Made by a program: the position numbers and the translations under genes. From contig OZ026630.1 in assembly GCA_964020975.1 (NCBI GenBank), forward strand, positions 65,381,013 to 65,445,012: a stretch of DNA of 64,000 nt, given 5' to 3'. The notes below the pieces were generated by a model, which worked only from the letters and a program-made list of their open reading frames with translations, was not told the origin of the DNA and did no database searches. Numbering within the stretch: position 1 is the first letter of the stretch; each line of letters opens with the position of its first letter. This DNA comes from Hermodice carunculata. Its lineage: Eukaryota > Annelida > Polychaeta > Eunicida > Amphinomidae. Shown here one piece after another: positions 36,707 through 50,639 of the stretch.

Positions 36707-38899
36707 TGTTGAGTACTTTTTGTACTTATTATAATCATTATCAAATATTCTGCAAGTTTTCCACACGTTTACTTTGATGCATTCCAAGTCTTTCACACAT
36801 CATTTTCCTGCCGATTTGTATGGCATGTATCTTGTGAAAAAAAAGGGAGCTGACAAACGAATTTTGAAAGGAACGCAATTTTGTTGGTTTCATATATGTT
36901 TAATACATTGACTATTAACTATCAGAAACTGGATGTCGTTTTTTTGTTGTTTGCTGATTGGAGATCAGGAGTTTTATTGAAAGTCCTTCTCTTGTAACAC
37001 ATGCATCCACATGAATTGATCCTCGTGTAAGACAGTACAGGTAATTTTATTACCTGTCACATCCAGAACAATTTTCAATGGAAACTTTGGCTTTCGAAAT
37101 ATGCGCAATTATTCCATCGCTTCAATTTTGCTCAGTATCTACATAGGTCGGTTTTAGACAGCCAAATATAAATCTTATAGGGGATGCATTTACATTTTGT
37201 TCTTGAAGATACACTAAGAATAGAACAAAGTAAAAAGATCAATCATATATATGACATTTGTGGCAACACTTTCAGAACCTGATGAAGCTGGTGAAAACCT
37301 TGCAATCGTGCACAATAAAAATTGTGGTATAACTAGGGAACAATATATACAACCCATCCAGCTAACTCGGCATTGTTTTAAATGAGGCAATGTGTTCAGC
37401 TCAAGCATGGAAAATACAGTATAATTGAGGTTGAATACTTAATACTTCTCTGATGACCAGCTGATTATTGTTGGACTTTTTCAGTTTCATAGGATATGAA
37501 GTTGTACGTTTTTCCGTTTGGTATGTTGGAGCTAATGATGGATATAGAACCCTGGACTGGCTAATTAACCTGGTGATATTTCTGTTACCGCAACAGCAGT
37601 TGTCAATTATAATTTTGTAGAATTGATGCTTATGAGAGCCAGTAAACCATGTTTGAAATCATCACGCAGATTATATAATCAACTGTTCAGATTTGTGCAT
37701 AGTAAATGTGACTTGATCACCTGCATGTCATTAGGCGAGATCGTGCCACAGGTAATAAAATAATTACACAAGTCAACTATTGGAAAAAAAGTGTATAAAG
37801 TATTGTTTGGTGTATGGTCGATGAAACAATTAAGTTACAGCCTCTATGTTTCAAAGTTATAATTTTACAGCTTTTCTATGCATCGCAGTTTTCCCTTAAT
37901 TATCTGAGAATGTCACGTGCGTCTTTATACTCCTACAAGGTCTTTTCACTGGTCGTTCTGCAGGCAACAGGCAACATACCCATGTAGTGTCCTGATGCGT
38001 ATCAAAACTGTTCCAGCTCAAGCCAGGCTGTGAGGTTTTGAAGAGGTCAAGGCTTGAACCTGGCGTGTTTGCAAGGATTTTTTGTTTCTCATCCAGTGCA
38101 TAATACAATGGTGAGAAAAGAAAACCAAGTGATCAATAAAACGACCAGTGGAGTGGGATCAGGCCTCACAGAAATGAAAATTCCATCCTGTCATAACGGA
38201 TCAGCTAAATCATTGTACCCTTGTCAATGTTATACAAGCAAGCAATGATAGGAGGTCTCTTGGGAAAACATTTGCAACAAATTTGGTTGCTGGGAGAACT
38301 TATGTTTAGTTGTCTCCTAAAGGGAACAACTCTATTTTGTGTCATTTATTGGCTCACAAGCCTCGTCATGACTTCCAATTACTTTTACTACGTCACGTTC
38401 ATGTGTTATACGTCACCATATTTTATGCAATAAGAAGGGACTTCTATATCATTTGGCATGAAACCACTAAAGACTAGTACATTTGTGTTAACTGCCTGCA
38501 TTGTAGCTGCATCTAAGCTAGAGTTACGTCATGTGGATAAGTGAATATTTCGCGAAGGGTATGGTTAGTCATGTTGAACTGGAACATCTGGACAAAACCT
38601 CCATTTTTCTACGTGCTCATTAGTGGTATTTGTGTCTTTTTGCCCAGAACCACTTCCTTGTAGTCATTACCCTATTCCACAGTCCAAACTCTTTACACTC
38701 CAAAAGCTAACCCGTACCTGTCTAACCTGTATACATATGGAATTACTATTGTCCATATTGCACACGTTCCTCTGTAAGTAAATGTGTACAATTTAAGAAA
38801 ACCCAGGTGCCTGTGCGGGAGGGGCACCTGCTTACTTGTTGGACTTTACAACTTTGTGATTTCATTTTGGACTTTGGCTAACATGTACTTTTTGCCTCG
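36706..38899. other. no gene recognised
   Basis: AT-rich; no exon-like block with good splice sites. It may contain the 5' flank of the retroelement fossil that follows, but no LTR could be matched. Confidence 0.4.
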
Positions 38900-40660
38900 A
38901 CTATTTTAAATATATTTCAAAGAACAATGAACACTAATGAAGCAGCACCAGTAGCTGATCCTGTCAGAGATCTGCTGTGTATGCTTGATAGCCATAAAGA
39001 GGCAGAGCAATTTCCACAATAAGCAAAGGCAGCAGTGGCACATCCAGTGGGGCAAGGGTCTTCTTAACTCCCTCTTAAAAGATTGATGGTGTGCAAAGGA
39101 GAGGTGGGTGCACAGGCCACAGAATACCATTTGAGCAGTGATGAGGTAAACTTATTGATCCCAGCTGTCGACGATGGTACTGTTGCCATGATAGCCATTG
39201 TGACCCTCACCGCCATCAGACCCCTGAGAACGGAGATCCTGTTTTATCTTAGTGTGCAGAATGTTCCTCGAGAGCAAGTACAATAGGCACAGCTGACGCC
39301 CTACATATACAGCGAACCTTCCTCTATAGCAATGAAAAGGGACTGTGGGTAGCCAGGGAACAATTAAATAAGTGGGAAAACAAGACATTGGCCTCTTACT
39401 ACTAAGGGTTCAGGCAGGCTACCAAAAGGGCCTAACCAGTAGACCACTCCTCACATGCAGAGAGGGTATTTCTGCGCCAATATATAACAGAGCTACTGCC
39501 TCAAATGTTGGACAGAAAAAAAAAAAAGGGGGGGGGGGGAGAGTATATCCGTGAGGCTTCTATGGAATTTATTGAGAAGTTGAAGGCTGGCTTAGAGCAG
39601 TGTGTATGGCTTCAAATGCTTAATGATGGGATGATTTATAACCAATAATCCCTCTTTGGCATCTCTCGTGTGTTTGGGGTGAAATTAAAGATGGGACAAT
39701 GCACTTTTACACAAACTGTAGAGCACTAAATGAGGTAACTGTAAAAGAGATTTACTTTACCAGGAAATCATGTATCCTTGATGCATGATTTCTTGGACCA
39801 TCACACACACAGTTGTAGTTATCATTAAGTGTACCACACCAGGTCCCCCCAGGAAACCACCAACCCTCTTCCTATGGACCACATATGATTGTCTCACCAG
39901 AAGGTGACTCTTACTCTGACTCTGACCGAAGTGAGATGGGAAGACATGATAGTAAAGACAGCTGTGGCAGGGCCAATATGGTAGGGTCCTGACCATATTC
40001 CCAGGGCACCCAAAGCACTTCGCCCTACTGACCAAGAAGGACCCTAAGATAACACCAACTGATCTACTTTACATGTTCATATACCTAATTTAACACAGAG
40101 AAACATCCATCATGACAATGTGCATAGATGTACATGCCCCTTCCTTCATCATCTGGGGGCAGCATGTAACGGATCAAAGCAAGGTAGCAGTATGGTGAAA
40201 TCCACAGCTGCAGACAGTGGCTCGTTTAATCAGCATGTCTGGGGAACACACAAATCAGGATGAAGCCCGGCCTACCCGTATGGTCATACACACTTCTAGT
40301 GCAGTCGGCTGGAACATTTTCAACAAGATACTTATGCTTAGGGATGGACATTTCACAAAGTCTAAAGGACCTGTCACAAACACTGGTAAGCCCTGCTCAG
40401 GTATACCACCACCAAGCTCACTGTCACCTCTTTCATGCACTGTGAAAAGACTGCTATAGAATATTTACAAAGTACCAAGGAGTAGAAATTACAGTGCGTA
40501 GCTGCCACAGACTCTACCTCTTCTATATGCCCATTATGTGTGCTGGACTCAAAATTGCATCAGCCTCATTCAGCCCTCAGTAAATGGCTTTCAACCGACA
40601 AGAGCTGTTTGCCTTAAAAGGCCGGGGCTGGGTATAAAAGCAGGCAGTTGGAGTCAGTTT
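38900..40660 (+). mobile_element. Ty3/gypsy-like LTR retrotransposon fossil
   Basis: A short translated stretch at about 39,676-39,770 carries the KDG and RALN-type signatures of the reverse transcriptase start of Ty3/gypsy elements. A gag-like opening is possible near 38,930. The element is clearly broken, with many breaks, and looks old. No pair of LTRs could be matched by eye, so the ends are approximate. A TATA-type promoter motif at 40,633 might belong to an LTR. Confidence 0.5.
40633..40640 (+). promoter_or_regulatory. TATA-box-like motif
   Basis: gtataaaagcaggcagttgg sits in a GC-richer patch (ggccggggctgg just before it). The context resembles an animal or LTR core promoter. No transcript start or downstream frame confirms it. 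Confidence 0.3.
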
Positions 40661-43600
40661 GCATAATGCCCAAGCTGTGTTGCTATGCAGTGCTCCCACT
40701 ACTTTTTTCCACATTAGTCCTGTTTATTTCAGTCACAAATACACATATGAGTAAAACTTACCATATGGGTGACTTATGAATGTTGTGGAAGTTGCCCTCT
40801 TTAATTTAAGTCCAATCATAATATCAAAAATGACAATATATGCCGTTGTTTGTGCAGACGTTGGGGAAGGGATTTACTGTTTCCACATCCAGATTTGAAA
40901 TGTGTTGCTAGGGCACGTGATACCCTCTTGGTCAACTGAGAGAAACCCAAGCTGTACTGATAAACATTTATGGCGGGTAATCCAAGGTAGCCACATGCCC
41001 CTGACTCAAATTAGACAGTGTCATTACCATATACAAATCGTAGTCCTAATGAAACAAATGCAAGTCAATTCCGACCAAAGGCAATGTTCCTTGGTATGTA
41101 TAGCTGAAACACATAAATTTATAGTTCGTATTTACCCAAAAGAGACCAAAAACGTACGTGTAAAGGTCCATAGGGTCGAAAAAGCCATGTCTAGTTTTAA
41201 CATGACAGAATGCAAAAAGTTTTGTTTGAAATTATAGGCATATTTCAGTAAATTGGCTTGACAGGTGCATCATTTATGCGCATACAGGACCATACAATGT
41301 ATGAAAAGGGACCAAAATTTTCAGCACATCAGAGAATTTGTAAGCGTAGGTTCTTAATTTGTTGAAAGTGTCAATAAAATTCAGTATTTAAAAAGGTACT
41401 ACTTGCAACCACCATCTCAACAATGATCCTCATCCATATAAGTCCACAAAGTGACACTAACACCAACATCAATCCATCAGAAAAGCCCCCTAGGCCTAAA
41501 ATGACCATCAACAAGAATCCAAACAACATGATTATATAATTTGATGCGCTTTAGGCATGTAGTTAAAGACATGATGTTGTTTAGAAGGAGATAAACTAAG
41601 AGTATTTAAAAAAGAAAAGTGTTGGAATTTGCAAAAATAGTAAGTACATTGGTTCAAATGTTACACATCAGCCAGAAGCAAGTGACATTAGGCCTCAAAC
41701 CATAAAAACATAGTCAAAAATTGCATTACAATAGCCAAAATTTATAAGGAAAGCAGTCACATTTCAAGTTGGTTTCCAGAAGCATTTTTGAAAGGAAATT
41801 TAAATGTTCAAGAAAGCATAGAATCCCACAAGTCATCTAATAAGTCAATTTTTAGGGTAATAATTTAGAATTCAAAAAATGTAGTATGCCATTGTAAGTC
41901 ATCTGCAAGTCAGCCAAGCATAATGTACATCTAACTCGTGGTTCTGTAAAGTTCAAAAGGTTAAAATGTAAAACAGTCCTTATTATTGTACATTAAACAC
42001 TTTGAGCCAACCTGACATGACCTTAACAATAACAAACTATATTCATGAGACAATTATAAAAAACAACATCAGTTTCACTACACTTGGATTACTTACTGCA
42101 CTGCAATATGTGCAGAAAATGCCTGAATGTTCAAATTGTTACCAAATATGTAAAAAAAATCCATGAAAAGAGAAGCAGACAACAGTTTTCAATGATAGTG
42201 ATGAGACCAAACCGAATACCAGTTTCAAGACACTGGCCTTGCCTGTGTTATCTCTGGGAATACCAGAAAACTGTATGAAGCCTCAAGTTTCTTTTGGTGA
42301 TTAGATAACACACACAGTGGTATGTGCCCACTAAAAGCTGTTATATCTTGCATACAGACTGCAGTTCTGTAATCTGTGAGCCACAGAAATCCAACAGGTA
42401 TAATAAAATGTGCTTGCTTCGATAAATAGCCCTGTGTTTCAGACAATCATGTGATAGGCAAATGCCAGTCAATTCTGATACCAATAACTGACACCAAGCC
42501 TATTTAGCCATGTCCAGTTAGTTCTCCCTGACTTGTCCCATATATTGTAAGTCTGCTGGGTTAGGATACCATCCTCTCACTGGCTTGAGAACACAATCTG
42601 ACATCATGTTTGGATTGTTCAGTCGGCCACTGCCCCCTATGTTATACCCCCTGTTGGTTAAAAACATATTTTATTACAACACAATTGGGAAACAGCGCGG
42701 AGCCCTATATGAATCCCTCTTGTACCCCCTGTTGACATCCTGATTTATGACAGCTGCCTTCGTGTGTCAATGCCGACCTGAAGGACAAAAGGCATAGAAC
42801 GTGACCCAAACAAAACCAATTTTTTTAAATATTATCACAGGCATTCATCCTTAATGCAATCATAGCAAGATGTTCATGGTTCTGAAGTGCATTTCTAGTT
42901 TTGAATAATGCAAAACACTTATTCTAAATGAGAAACTGGACATGCCTTCCCCCTATGGGGCGGACCCTTAAAAATAAAACTATCATTTGCCTTGTCCCAA
43001 GAAAATGGACTCAATCATATATTTATGAAACCTTCATTTTCTGCCCACCCTATTACACCCCCAGTTTACCCTTTGCCTCTATATGAGCATGTCTGTGTGG
43101 TGGGGTCATCTGGAAGCAATGTCACTGATGATAGGAACATTATACAGATTTGATTACAAGTACTAAATTGTATCTTGTATTTGAAACACTCCTGCCAGGG
43201 AACTTGGACCAATCCAACACATTAAAAAAATGTAGGGGGTTAGATATATTATTACAATGTTTCTTGGCCTTACATACAAATACCTCATGTTAAAAGAAGT
43301 TTAAACAAGATTACAGCAAACCCACAGTGTATTTATTGTATATGCCCTCACATTCTTCAAATAAGTAGCTATGTGCATATTGGTTATCAACGCAGCTTGG
43401 TATGTCTGCCCAGCCATTGGTTTCAGCCAGGCTCCCTGTGGTCAAGTAGCCGTTAGGCTGTACCATATATGGCTTAATTGCTGACTGGTGGGTTTTTGGT
43501 GGAAGCAGATCCCGGCCTTTAAGTCAAGTCTGTGGACTGGAATATACTGGTCATTATGGACACACCACAATTAGGCTGTGGTTTATTTCAAATACCAAGG

Positions 43601-46600
43601 TGGTTCTTCGATGCAGTCTGTTGTGCATCATAGCTTAGGATTATCACATGCTTCCAAAGTAAGTCATGAATAGGCCAGTTGCACTTTGTCCAGACATATT
43701 TGAATGGGCCAGAGGTGGTACGAATCCCGGCCCCAAAGTCCTAACCACAAGCAATTCACACTCTTTAACATGATTGGCCCTGCAGGGCATACACGCTTTG
43801 GCTGCATTACTGATGACAGAATGGAACAGTGTTGCTGACCTTTTGCGCACACCTGGCAGTATCACTATAGTGCACCAAGTCCATTAACTGACAACTGGGC
43901 TTAATCATAGGACAGTCAACAACTGAATAACGTGACTGCCTTTATTTGTCATTGGTTGTGTCCTTAATTGAATACAACACTTTCAAAATAAAATGTGACT
44001 GCCAATTAGGCCTATCAGGTAGAACAGACCTTCTATTTTGAATGGGTTGTGGCTACCCCAGTTCACTAAATTGCTTAATTTTTGTGTTCCTAATGTACAT
44101 ATTCACATCAAAAGGCATCTCGGGAGATGGCAAGCTTGACTCAGAACAAAGTAAAACTCAACCAACTTTGAATATCTTTTGAAAGGCTGGGACTGCCACC
44201 ACATACCCGGTAGAGCTGTTGTAGTGGTTATTACAAGCATGTGCGTATTTATCCTTTCTGAGGCGAGATACTCCAATTTATTGCGTTAAGCTGCCCCTTG
44301 TGAATGACCAAAGTTCCCACTGGATGTATGCATTGGTATCCTATGGTATGTTGCATTAGTTCTCACTTATGTGGAGCTATCCACACACACGGATAACATG
44401 GAATCTTAAATATAATCAAAAGTGTAAGGTCACGATTCAGAGGCAAAGTAATCCGACACAAATGATAGATTGTGGTGAATACTTTTCATCGTATGGGGCT
44501 CACCTTTGGATACTTGATGTGCTGGTAGGGCCGACAAACAACAGCAAGTGGTTGCCAGGGTCTATAATATCTTGGCATGGCTCTTTCTGGATGTGCCGTA
44601 ATGGGCCATGGAATAATGCTTCCAGGTCTCGTGGAACATACCATGTCTAAGTACTGGCTTTGCACACAAGGGCATACAATATTCTTAACATAACTGAAAT
44701 TTATTCTCAACAACAAGCCATTTCTCTTCTTAATAAACAACAGTTAAATCTATAGTCTGTATGGAAGAATCACTGCTTCCCCTACCGTTATCTACTTTTA
44801 ACTGGACCTTTTATGGCAAATGCGTGTCTTTTGGCCTTTTGTTGAAAAACTGTGGAATAATTAATAATATGTAAAGGGAAACATTTTCTGTTTGGCTTTT
44901 GGGACAAAACTGATTTCCAATTCCCTGATTAACTAGCATTGCTAGTTTTTTGTCGTTTTTGTTCTTTTTGTATGTTGGTTTTTGCCTTTTTGTGCTTTTT
45001 TGTTTGTACATTTGAAATAAATTATTTAAAGTGTCGGCATCTCCATGGAATTGTCATTCATGACTGACATGGCATGTGTGTTACTCCCGCTCTGTGAAAA
45101 TAAGATAAAGTAATCAATTTGCACGTGAATACAAAGTGCTGTGCACTGTTATTGAATGATTTTTCTGACCTCCTAATCTGCAAATCTATGTGAAACGGCT
45201 GTTCTGACAGGTGCATTTTGGGTGCTTGATGAAGGGCAGAAGCAGGGACATGGAATACCATGTGACCTTTTGCAGTGTTTGAATTTGTCTGTCTTCCAAC
45301 GTATTGCTTATCAAAATGCGATGAAGCGGTTTCTTTGTGTCATGTATTTATATTAGTGTTATACATTTATATTATGTAAACTCAATATTGAAGTTAAATC
45401 AGTGTTCAGAGGAATTGTCAGATTGATACGCTGATACATCGATACTATATGTACGTAGTATTACCTCTGTGCAATTCTTTGACGGCAAAATAAAATGTCA
45501 AGTAAGATAGAGAAGTTTCAATATACAATGATATCAGCTGCACAAATCATATGGCATGATAAAGTAATGAATGAGTGGCGAATATTTGTATATATATTTT
45601 TAATCAGACAATACAGTATAGTCAACAAAATTATCCATGTCTGACTGCAAAAGTTTCGTTTCTCGTGTCCAAAAAGTCATGACGCTCAGGTGGTGATCGT
45701 TGGGCAGCCAATGTGAATATCAGGCATAGCACTATCAAACCATATTGGTTGGTGGAATAATGAAAGTTCCAAAGATAGATATATATTGATGACATCTGGT
45801 GAACGCATTCTAGTTTCACAATGTCTTGCTTTACAGGTGAATCTGTGAATGACTTGTAATTCATTCTATTCTTTATGTGCACATACTTTGCCTTGCCAAT
45901 GAATAATCTGAACCGTTTCAGAATTTCTCTGAAGCCAAAGACGTATATTCCATGTTCTTTGCAAATATTTCATCTCTTTTGCTTCTACAAACCTATCCCA
46001 TGAGAGCAAACTCCACGTATGGACAAGCTGTGTCTTCTCATTAGAAGCAGGGCGCTTTAACTAAGATATTTGTCGGTAAGCAGTACAGACCAAACCCTGG
46101 CATCATGGGACTTATTTGCCACTTATTATGTTGAATGGGGTCAAAGGAAAAGCATTCCAAGCTTTGCATTAAAGGGGTTACCTGATCGAATGAATATGAA
46201 TATCACGTATTTTAGTGTGTATCAAATTATCCATGATAAAAGATCCGACGCCTCCCAGAAAGACGATTGAAAATAAAGGTGCCATCTCTGGTTTTGGTGC
46301 GCAATACCATTTCCTATAGTTTTAGACCTAAAATTGTGAGCAAAATATTATATACAAGTACAGGAACAATTTATGTGTAATATTAATCAGATGAATACGA
46401 TCTATATATGTTCAATGATTAATAAGTGGATACTGTTTCCACAGATCAGATTCCTTAATTATGTAATCAGATGCTGCGTTGTGGAAATTCAGACGGTTCC
46501 AGCAATACATGAAATTTTCACAACACTAGGTCACACACCGAAGTAGACACGTATTTTGTAGGCTGATTATTTTTACGGAATTAAGATAGATTTTGTACCA

Positions 46601-47779
46601 ATTCCCTTGATTTTTTTCCGAATACATCTTTTAAAGGTAATAAGCAGTGCTCTGCCCACCAAGGGAAAATTTGGCCACTTTGAACAAGTGGGTGGGCCTC
46701 ATACTTGTGATGTCATCATACAGAGGGGTTATGTGACAATGAGATTATATCCTTTCTCCTTGCGAACCTGGCCAGGCTAGGCCAGCAGTGGCTGAGGCGT
46801 TTTCGGCATCCTGGGCGGATATACGCTCACGTAGTCTGCCTGACCTCTTGCCGTATGATTGGCACTTCATTAGCCACCTGGTGGTCAGAACACTTCTTAC
46901 TGCCTTTAAACAACAAGCTGTAATTGCTCTGGAGCAATCACAGAAATAAAATATTTACACCATAAGCATAGGGAATTTCAACCTGACTTACAGCACTCCA
47001 AGATTATACGTAGAAACAAGTCCCCATACAGGCAAGTATGGAATATTGACTTTCTTAGATTTCATTGAAAAATCGGAAGTCTCTTGCTTATTTGGGCAAT
47101 CGTAATACAGCAGACACAGTGATAAAGAATAGCCTTTAAATGATACTGACATGGCCAATCTTAGATTATTCAAACTATAAACATGTGTGGGCTAAAGATG
47201 GCTCATTTAATGAAAAGCAGACTGACAGGGAAAATAGATATCACACTCGCAGTTCAACAATACCCCCCCCCCATATGTCGGCATTTACAAAGACTAAAGT
47301 ATAGTACATTGTGTCCCTAGAACATTTACAGTAGTTAGAGGGATTAGAGGTATTCACACGATATAGAGACGGAATTGTGGAAAAAAAGTACGCTCGGTAT
47401 CCGCAAACGTTCACATGAAACCGTGAGTTTTCGAAATAACGCATGACAATCATCAATTAACGGCAGCTCAACATATCGCAATTCATTTTGACGAATTGTT
47501 TTATTTAAATTGGTACCAAACTGGATCAAACGTTTTCTCAGTCTGCTCCAGTTTCCTTTCAATTGGAAATTAAACTGAAAATAGTTTCCACTCACAGACT
47601 ACTTCCCTGGATTTCGTCCAAAAAGAGCTTTGTTGTTTAAAGCCAAAGTAACAGGTGTACACTGAATAAACTCTGGGCTACTCAAGGTTTCCTCTGCATA
47701 CATTGCTCCATCACCCATTTATTAAATATCTCACTGACCAGTGGTAAGGTCCATTCTAAGTGAAGACAGGGCAAAGTAA
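40661..47779. other. no gene recognised over 7 kb
   Basis: AT-rich DNA with many short open frames on both strands, none with a domain or matching splice phases. Frames at 43,644-43,865 and 44,486-44,740 (minus) have balanced composition (for example PWQPLAVVCRPYQHIKYPKV) and might be remnants of an unrecognised repeat. A patch at 46,700-46,920 is GC-richer. Nothing could be assigned. Confidence 0.35.
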
Positions 47780-49110
47780 GTCCACGACATAGAAATGAGG
47801 ACACCAGCAACTATTGGCTCATTTCGATTCTCCTTGTAGTTTCAAAAGTGCTAAAAAGAGCCGTCCGTAACCAGTTGTACAATTCCATCCATGCACATCA
47901 GCTTGTTACCTCTAGAAATATGAATTTCGGCCCGATTTTCTAAGGCGCCTTTATTTTGTAGGTAATAGGCACAATCCTCTAACAAATAGATAAAGAAAAC
48001 TGTGCCGGTGTTCTATTTCTCGACCTGAAAAAGACGTTCAGTGTCGATAGTGTCAACCATACAATTTTTCTTGATAGATTGTCTGGAAGGTTAAGACGGA
48101 ACTGAGCATACATGGTTTAAATTATAAACTATATCTCTGGACGTATCAAAGCAGTATTTCTACCACTGTCCGTCAAATATACTACCAATATGCTTTGTTC
48201 TCCACCAAGGCTCTATACTGGCACTGCTATTGTTCTTTCTTCGTATGAATGACTTGCCCAATTTCACTAGCCACTACAGAACTGTGCTATATGCAGATGA
48301 TGCAACTCTGTTGTGCAGTGACGGGGAGTTGTTTGAGGTATGAAAGATCCTCACTTAAAATCTAGATGATGTTTCATATAGGATGATGAGAAACTGCCTG
48401 ACCCTACATGTTAACAAAACCAAAAGTTCACTTTTTCGGAGAATAGTAGCAAGCTACAAAATGCAGAATCTGAAGGTTTAAAGTTAGGCAACCACAAAAA
48501 TTAAACTCGTGTAATCTTTTAAATATATTGGTATCTGGCTGGAGTGAACCGTAAAAATTAAACTGCACACCTGTAAAATTGCTGCTAAAGTTAGGTCAAT
48601 ATTACACTTGGTAAATATGATTTCAAGGCATTTGTCTGTCACACACAGATACATTCTAGGTAATTCATTAGTGATTCCCACTTTTGATTATGAATTTTAT
48701 GTTCGAACCAATGCTACAAAAAGTCGTGCTGACCCCTTGCTCAAATTGTGCAAAGGAGCCGGTGGAGTGATTATGGTTGTACCATGGTGTGCACCCACGC
48801 ACGAGTTTTAAACTCACTTGGAAAGCGGACGTTAGGAAAAAGTTGGATATACAAATGCCGTTTCCTATTCAATATTCTTCACAACAAGTCACCCAGTTAC
48901 ATGTATAAAACATTTTATTTTTCCCATTCAAAATCACAGATGCTTAACATTCGGTGGTACATCCCAAAGTTAATTTCCACTCGAAAGTTTAAACAAATTC
49001 TGGCAAACGCACTTTCCTGTTTGATGTTACTTGTATCTAGAACCATTTGCCCCATGAACGGTCCGAAAGATATGAAGGTCAGTTTGTCGAAGAGGTAATC
49101 AATGATAGTG
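47780..49110 (+). mobile_element. CR1/Jockey-type LINE, decayed: RT and C-terminal part
   Basis: The plus strand encodes, with several stops and frameshifts, the reverse transcriptase of a CR1-like LINE. Recognisable pieces in order are VSKVLKRAVRNQLYNSIHAH, GVLFLDLKKTFSVDSVNH, and the catalytic YADD at 48,290-48,301 in LYADDATLLCS. The post-RT domain follows (KSPSYMYKTFYFS at about 48,888). The endonuclease part is missing, as expected for 5' truncation. The copy is not functional. Confidence 0.75.
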
Positions 49111-49114
49111 TTAA

Positions 49115-50560
49115 AATAATACGGGTCAACATACACAGACCACCAGGCGATATAAACAATAATCACGACAGATTTATTGATTTGTTTTTTCAGTTCTTCA
49201 GACTTAAAAAACACAGAAACATGAAGTATTTATAGCCAGTGGCTTTAGTAGATCTGGTAAAAATACACGAAAAGATCTGTTTTTGGTCGAATTTACGATA
49301 CCATTACATCGAGTTTTCTCCTGCAAATGTTCTCCTGAAATCAATGAATAATAGTTTAACTCAATCAAATTCTGGAGAAATAATATCAAACATTTCTGAT
49401 CATTTTCCCTTCTTTTTATGTTTGGATATTTCAGAAATCAAGTGAGAAAAAATTGCAAAATATGGCCACTGGAGATAGACTTTATAAGTATTCGAAGGAA
49501 ATTATCCACGATAATCAGGAATATGAAACACGGCTCATAAACTTTAGCACCGATAACAGCATCTCAAAAGACATATTCAAGTAATTAAAAACCAAACGAT
49601 AATCAAATTAAAACGAAAAACAGTTTTCCTGATTCTTTCATAATTAATTAATAATTAGCACTTATAACAGCATCTCAAAAGACATATCCAAGTAATTAAA
49701 AACCAAACGATAATCAAATTAAAACGAAAAACAGTTTTCCTGATTCTTTCATAATTAATAATGAGACCATTACTTATAAAGATTGAACAGGAAATAGTTT
49801 AACACATAATTCAGAAGCATTGGATTCAGCTAGGGATCCCAAATTGTTACTTCAGCCGACTGTTCTTTCAAATATTGTATTAGAGACCCAATTCAACACA
49901 GATGTATGTTCAACCTCGTCACTGAGGCGATGGTTGTAAATATTATAGACTCCTTTAAACCAAATCATAGTTCTGGTCATGACAGATTATTAATGAATCT
50001 ATTAAAGAAGATCAAAACTAAAATATCTAAAGCTGTAATAGGGTTCGATCCTTTGACCTCTTCTCTTTCATATCTGTGCCAATAAGTCACACTTCTAACT
50101 CTTTTCAAATTTATCATATATGCTGACGACACAACTTTCTGCACCACTTTGCATACTTCTGGTATGTCTGGATCAAATGACGAAATGTCCAAACTTCTTA
50201 ACTCTGGGCTAAATAAGATCAGTTCCTTGCTTAAGGTAAACACGCCCTTTTAACATAAACATAAATAAATTTATGATTTTTCACCAACCGCAACGAAATG
50301 TATCGATGATGATAGCATTGAATGTGCTGATGAATTTAAGTTTGTTGGTCTAACGATAGACACCCATTTAAGCTTGAACTGTCACATTAAAAAAGTAGCC
50401 TTAAAAAGTTCTAAAACAATCGGCATCATGAATAAATTGAAAAACTTTCTATCCTCGCATATTCTGCAAATCACGTAGAAGTCCTTAATTCCCCTGTGAT
50501 TTAACTACGGTGTCCTTGCGTGGGGTGGCAATATACGTTAGATTTCAAAAGCAAGCTGTT
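49115..50560 (+). mobile_element. second CR1/Jockey-type LINE, decayed: endonuclease to RT
   Basis: Begins with endonuclease-like HRPPGDINNNHDRFIDLFF and ends that domain with ISDHFPFFLCLD at about 49,395. RT pieces follow: SFKPNHSSGHDRLLMNLLKK, then YADD at 50,119-50,130 in FIIYADDTTFCTT, then FKFVGLTIDTHLSLNCHIKK and LAWGGN near 50,525. Stops and an internal deletion between endonuclease and RT make it non-functional. It lies in the same orientation directly after the first LINE but comes from a different copy or subfamily, since the domain order restarts. Confidence 0.75.
49546..49760. repeat. 111-bp tandem duplication inside the second LINE
   Basis: Copies start at 49,546 and 49,657 (agcac…ataacagcatctcaaaag). 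They differ at very few positions, so this duplication is much younger than the LINE itself. Confidence 0.9.
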
Positions 50561-50639
50561 CCAATAAAGCATTGTAATTATTATTATCCACACACTGAAC
50601 CTACTTTTAAATTCACAAATGTACTTATATTATAAGATA

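Noticed and set aside
36521-36796. Poly-Tyr and poly-Asn frames
   Set aside because: Artefact of the (AAT)n repeat.
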